Of a stretch of 64,000 nucleotides of DNA, positions 59,570-64,000 are shown piece by piece. The stretch covers positions 248,001-312,000 of the forward strand of contig JABTTQ020001742.1 in NCBI GenBank assembly GCA_016081115.2, given 5' to 3'. A program made the translations under genes and the position numbers. Origin of the DNA: Rehmannia glutinosa. Taxonomy: Eukaryota; Streptophyta; Magnoliopsida; Lamiales; Orobanchaceae. The notes under the pieces are model-generated. The model saw nothing but the letters and a program-made list of their open reading frames with translations, was not told the origin of the DNA and searched no databases. Position 1 is the stretch's first letter. Each line of letters begins with the position of its first letter.

Positions 59570-60583
59570 TCAAATGACGATGATGAAGATGAAGGATGTA
59601 GCCCTCAAGAAGCACTGCTGGAGAAGAGGAACAAAACTGATTCTAACGCCAATGATCACAGAAGATGTTGCACCTTTAGGTCGCATCAAATAGAAAGTCG
59701 GCAAAAATTTGATTCTGGTACAGAAGCAACTTCTAATTCTTTGGTATCACACTCAATTGTTTTGGAATTTCTATACCATCCATAAAATCTTTTATCTCAT
59801 CTGATAACAATTTTTTTACTAGGTTACTATTTTAGTTTTTGCAGTAATGATAGCGACTTCCATGCTGATATGGATTGGTTTGGGAAATAGTCCTATCGAT
59901 TCTGCAGTCGTTGATCAGGCATGTATTTGTGATTCTTGTAACTTTGAAGCATAATCATCATCGCAATCAGGCGAAAGATTAGATAATATACAACACAATC
60001 TGGGCACTTATGTGGATGCTTGTCTCATGCATCTGGTTTTCCTTTTATCTGTTTTTTGTTTTGGTAACTGATAAGTATGAAGAGTTGTTTTTATTGCCCC
60101 TCTGGCCTTACTACTGTGTTATTTTAAACACTGACATTTTTCTTGAATTTAATTTTCTGTTTATGTAGCCAAAGGTTAAGCATCAAGTGTTTACCCTGCG
60201 ATTATCCCTGTTGAAGATAAGAAAGTCATTGGAAAGGTTTGTCCTCCATTACAGCATTTTGATACTAATTGATCTTAACTCATTTTTGAGTATGTGACAT
60301 GGCATCTTCGAGCAATATCCCTGCGTTTGGATATGTCAGTTTGAGGTCTTTTTTTAGGATTATTCTGATTATAGAGGTGTCTTAATTATATATAAGGATA
60401 TGTCAGGGTGCTATGTTGTAAATGCTATATAAAATTTAAGTATATCAAGGGTCATGCTGACTATCTACTTTTTGACTGTGATCACTTTACTTTTCTGTAG
60501 GTTGATGTTGATATTGGTTCTTCCACTGTGGAACCAGGTTCTGCCATCTCGCTGCGGCGTGGAACTGGTGTATATCATGACAT
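59570..60583 (+). pseudogene. unidentified captured exons, one with a membrane segment
   Basis: Exon-like pieces are separated by intron-like sequence: an acidic/cysteine piece (DDDEDEGCSPQEALLEKRNK, ~59574-59743); a hydrophobic piece reading ILVFAVMIATSMLIWIGLGN (~59828-59918); ~60170-60237; and ~60501-60583 (GSSTVEPGSAISLRRGTGVY). They look like parts of one membrane protein gene that I cannot name. Confidence 0.4.
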
Positions 60584-61878
60584 GTAAGTTGGCAATATAG
60601 TTCATTCTTTTGATGATCTGAAACTGTAATGTATTCAGAGAGCAATATCAGATGAAAATATTACTCTGGACACGACCCTCTGGTGTAAATAGTTCTATAG
60701 TAAAGGGTTTATGCATCTGTAATGCTGCTAAACTTGTCCTAGGCAGAACAGTTAAACCATTTTATTCGATGAAATGTTTACATGCATCTATTATAACTGC
60801 CAAACTTGTCACTAGCAGAAGATTTGTTGAAGAGCACACTTAATTTGCAAGATTTTTACATGTAATTGCCATCTTTTTGTATTTATATCATATTTTCAGC
60901 CACAATTTTGAGGTTAAGCCAGGTTATATGGTACTTGCAGTCCCATCAAAAAAATCCTTTCTTTATCAACTACAAATTTGACAGTTTTCTGAAGCAGCAA
61001 AACATGCTAGTGTTTGTTGTCTAATGAACCATGCACTATCTCACTAGTCACAAATATTGGCACAGATTTGGATTTTATGAAAACACGAACCATTATCAGT
61101 GTGTCCAAACCATTTAAATTTATATCATGAAAAAAATATTTGTTATCCTGTAATGAAAAATTCGAGAAAATGTGTTATGTTTAGGTTAGAATTTGTTACC
61201 AAATTTGTCGGTGAGCCAATGAAAAATTCGAGAAAATATATTAAGTTTTTTAGTTTTTTCTGTATTTGGATTTTATATTTGTTCTTTCTTGGGTGTAAAA
61301 CTTTTGTAATGTTGGTTTCATTTTTTAACTATTATAACTTTTCAGGTCATTGTTGAGAAGGCAGAAAGAAGTGAAGTTTCATTTTTTAACTATTATAACT
61401 ATTAAGCTTGGATGCTACTATTTGGACTAGTACATTTATGGTTCAGAATCGGATACATCATTTTCTTTCTCATCCTCACCCTTCTTTCCACGTCTGCAGT
61501 TTGTAGTTTGATGAGTTAGATTTTATTGGGGCCATAAATTTTAATTTTAATTAATTAATATCTAACCCCTTCGTTTTCATCATCATATATGAAAAAATAT
61601 TTGAGTGGTGTTTGGTGAGATGTACCTTGTATAATTATCTGGCACATAATGGATATATGATGGATTAGCTATAGTTTTCACATTTCTGCTAGTGGTTAGA
61701 TGTATTTTGCTTTATGTCTGGTTCATTTTTTGTGTTCTTTCTTGCTGTACATTGGAGGGAAATAGAGGTGTCATCAAGTATGTTTTTTGAAAATTTTAGG
61801 GCAGATTATCAGTGATCGGGATATGCATATTTTTCGTTGGCGTCACTTTTGTTGATTGATTTCTAATTCATTTGCAGC

Positions 61879-61952
61879 AAGTATGACTTATTCCGCAAGA
61901 GCAAGGTTCGTATTGATGTGGAGAAAGTGAAACCATATTACCTCTCTCATTG
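61879..61952 (+). pseudogene. unidentified captured exon
   Basis: After an acceptor-like tttgcag the frame reads KYDLFRKSKVRIDVEKVKPY and ends at a TGA (61950-61952). Not recognised. A MITE end of the 54520 family (reversed GGGATAATTACC) follows at ~61987-62018. Confidence 0.35.
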
Positions 61953-62390
61953 AAAAGGTAATAAACTTGCTAGAATTACACCAAACCTCAGGGGTTATTT
62001 TGGTAATTATCCCTAAAAAAAATTAGGCCCAGACCACCTATCACTCGACTTGTGTACCAAAAATTGTGGGTACCCCTTTTGAGATTTGGTTTTATGGAAT
62101 TACTCTCCCATAGTTGCTAATATGTGCCCTGACCTATCTGAGACAGAAATCAGCTTAGCTGTTTCCAAAACCTATTTGTGTCTCTACATTGGTTGTACGT
62201 GAACTTGAAATGTTTTTGCCTCCCCTAATATTGATGAGCAGCACTTTAATGAAGTTTGAGTAGACTGAATAATATGTCTATGTTGCTGTTGTTTGATGTT
62301 CTATAAGATTGGTGTTGCTTTTCGATCCACTTGTTTGTTACCATCATGCATGTTTTTCATCTAGATGTGTTATTCGCTTGTGGTACTTAG

Positions 62391-62533
62391 GTACTTGAAA
62401 TACTTGACAAAGAAATATCTCAAGAAGAACATTGTGCGTGATTGGCTCCGTGTGATAGCTTCCAACAAGGACAAAAATGTATGAATTGAGGTATTTCAAC
62501 ATTGCCGAGAATGAGGCAGAAGAGGAGGATTGA
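62391..62533 (+). pseudogene. captured last exon of ribosomal protein L22 (eL22)
   Basis: An acceptor (tggtacttag) precedes a reading YLKYLTKKYLKKNIVRDWLR, VIASNKDKNV, then, after a one-base deletion, ELRYFNIAENEAEEED and stop TGA (62531-62533). This is the C-terminal half of 60S protein eL22, including its acidic tail. The N-terminal exons are absent. Confidence 0.88.
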
Positions 62534-63104
62534 TTAATTAAAAACAAAGTGTAATATTTTCAGTAGTTGATTTTGTTTTGTTAGACATATCTATTCCCAA
62601 TTTGTTACTCAGACGAAAAATATTATTCTAGTTCTGGTATTCTGGACTGGAAATGGAGTGAGATATTTTATTTAAAAGTTTTGACCAAGTCTTGAATTGA
62701 GTCATCTAATTTATGGACTAAAAAATGTCATTAATTTTTGGGTTGGATTGTTATTTGTGATCTGGATTTTTAATTTGCAGGGAGGTCGGAAATTGAAAAA
62801 AACATGTATTTAAAAAAATAACAATAGGCATCGGTTGTTGTTATGAACTGATGCCCAAACTGACTTTATGTGTCGGTTGTTTGTGGAATGCTTTTGGTGA
62901 ACATTATGCATCAGTTTTTGCTTAGCAACTGATGCCTATTGTTTTCTTTAGGCATCGATTTCTCAGTTTTTGCTTAGCAACCGATGCCTATTGTTTTCTT
63001 TAGGCATCAGTTGAAATCGATGCCAATACAAGTGATTTTCAGCATCGCCTTCATAAGCATCACCGTTGGAACCGATGCAAATGGTCAATTTTGTACTAGT
63101 GAGC

Positions 63105-64000
63105 CTTAAGGGAATGTTGTTTAGCAAACAATAACAGACAAATAGCATACTAACGCTATACTATAAAATTACACATATGTGGTATTTCAACAGTAATGAT
63201 GGTTTATGAACCAATCTCTATCTTCCCCATATATTTATGCATTCACCATAGCATAATTAATCATTCTCACTAAACCAACTGTTAACAACATATAGTCTAT
63301 AGATATCAACAAAGTCAACTGAATCCAAGAAACTACTGAATCCATTCAGATCATTTAATATCGGTTTATCTTTTTTACACATGCATTCAGTGTCTAACAT
63401 AAATGTTTAAGATAGTATATGTATTTATACAAAAATAACCCAAAAAATAGTAGAGAAAATTAATTATAAGCTCAACAACATACAACACAAAATGCTCATG
63501 GTTATTGAAACTAAACTGTTGTACAACGGAATTACACGAAATAAACTGTAATTCCAATTTCTACACAGAATGCTCAAAAGCATACAACACGACTTTCTTT
63601 AACTATGTGTACAACAGTGTGTACAACAGTGTATACACAAAATAAACTCCAGTTTCTACCACCCTAAAACTATTGATTTAACACACTGTCGTACACACCA
63701 TTGTAATTCAAACACACAATTGCTTATGGTGATTATACCAAATTAATTGGATGAAGATATATCAAGCCATGAAAATAGATATAACTATCAATATGAAAAT
63801 TTAAGCCATCAACGACTAATCTCGAGAAATTAAAAGAATAATATTGTAGGCATCAGAGATACCTTTTCACTGATGTATATGCATGTTCTTGGACACGTTA
63901 TGTCCACTCTGATTGCACTTCATCAATCTAAACTTTTAGAATACTCAACGTTCGTTAACTGTGAGACAAAAAAACATAGATTACTTTAATTGGCTCCAAT
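63105..64000. other. flank of the Pack-CACTA element; no gene seen
   Basis: AT-rich with 'caacagtgtgtacaacagtgt' repeats at ~63605-63640. It may be the interior of the second CACTA element. Nothing else is supported. Confidence 0.4.

Larger units (their letters stand above)
56982..63101 (+). mobile_element. Pack-CACTA element carrying fragments of host genes
   Basis: The ends are CACTAGTACAAAAAATG and (reversed) CACTAGTACAAAATTG, with a perfect 3-bp TSD agc (56979-56981 and 63102-63104). Subterminal repeats gcatcagtt/aaccgatgc/ggcatcggtt crowd both ends (56999-57240, 62828-63080), as in CACTA elements. No transposase ORF is seen. The interior carries exon-like pieces of at least three unrelated host genes, all in the plus orientation, so mobilisation would need a transposase supplied in trans. 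Confidence 0.9.

Overview
This is a 64 kb piece of a eudicot plant nuclear genome. It is AT-rich and gene-poor, with intron-containing genes, intronless SAUR genes, an elongator tRNA-Met with the usual plant intron, a CC-NB-ARC-LRR resistance-gene relic, and dense Copia, Helitron, CACTA, hAT and MULE-type elements. A MITE with a GACAAAAACTCG end and GTGAGACGG motifs looks like ones I associate with asterids, but the species cannot be fixed from the sequence.

Layout. 1-3.6 kb: the end of a Copia LTR, a minus-strand gag/PBS/LTR relic, then small hAT-like and CACTA-like elements. 3.6-6.1 kb: first copy of a duplicated SAUR locus (CDS 5758-6087). 7.8-9.3 kb: two MITEs. 9.66-31.6 kb: second copy of the SAUR locus (CDS 31282-31635), split upstream of its gene by about 19.4 kb of nested transposons. 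An hAT-like MITE (8-bp TSD) holds Copia element C (11018-30103). C in turn holds two further Copia insertions with perfect 5-bp TSDs: A (12917-21170, minus, full gag-pol but frameshifted) and B (22091-29795, plus, gag but no pol). 32.06-36.5 kb: a non-autonomous Helitron. 38.07-39.5 kb: two MULE-type elements. 39.97 kb: tRNA-Met. 42.2-45.5 kb: ARV1, the only conserved multi-exon gene, nine exons on the minus strand. 46-48.2 kb: a MULE-type element and unidentified sequence. 49.1-53.0 kb: a broken CNL resistance gene. 53.4-56.2 kb: a minisatellite-filled element, a MITE and a SINE. 56.2 kb to the end: a CACTA terminus holding a second, complete 6.1 kb CACTA element (56982-63101) that carries exon fragments of callose synthase, WDR3/UTP12 and ribosomal protein L22.

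Most notable. (1) The LTRs of Copia elements A and B each carry an array of short hairpins whose stems differ but whose five-base loop is nearly always GTGGT, as expected of selected RNA structure. (2) Element B looks like a non-autonomous partner of the A lineage in which pol is replaced by a plant-transposon-protein ORF. (3) The Pack-CACTA element joins fragments of at least three host genes in one orientation.

Genes likely to be working are ARV1 (endoplasmic-reticulum sterol/lipid homeostasis; one base disturbs its frame at the exon 1/2 junction), the two SAURs (auxin-linked growth) and possibly the tRNA. Most other ORFs are transposon relics or chance. Single-base indels recur throughout, even in ARV1, so some frameshifts may be assembly errors.
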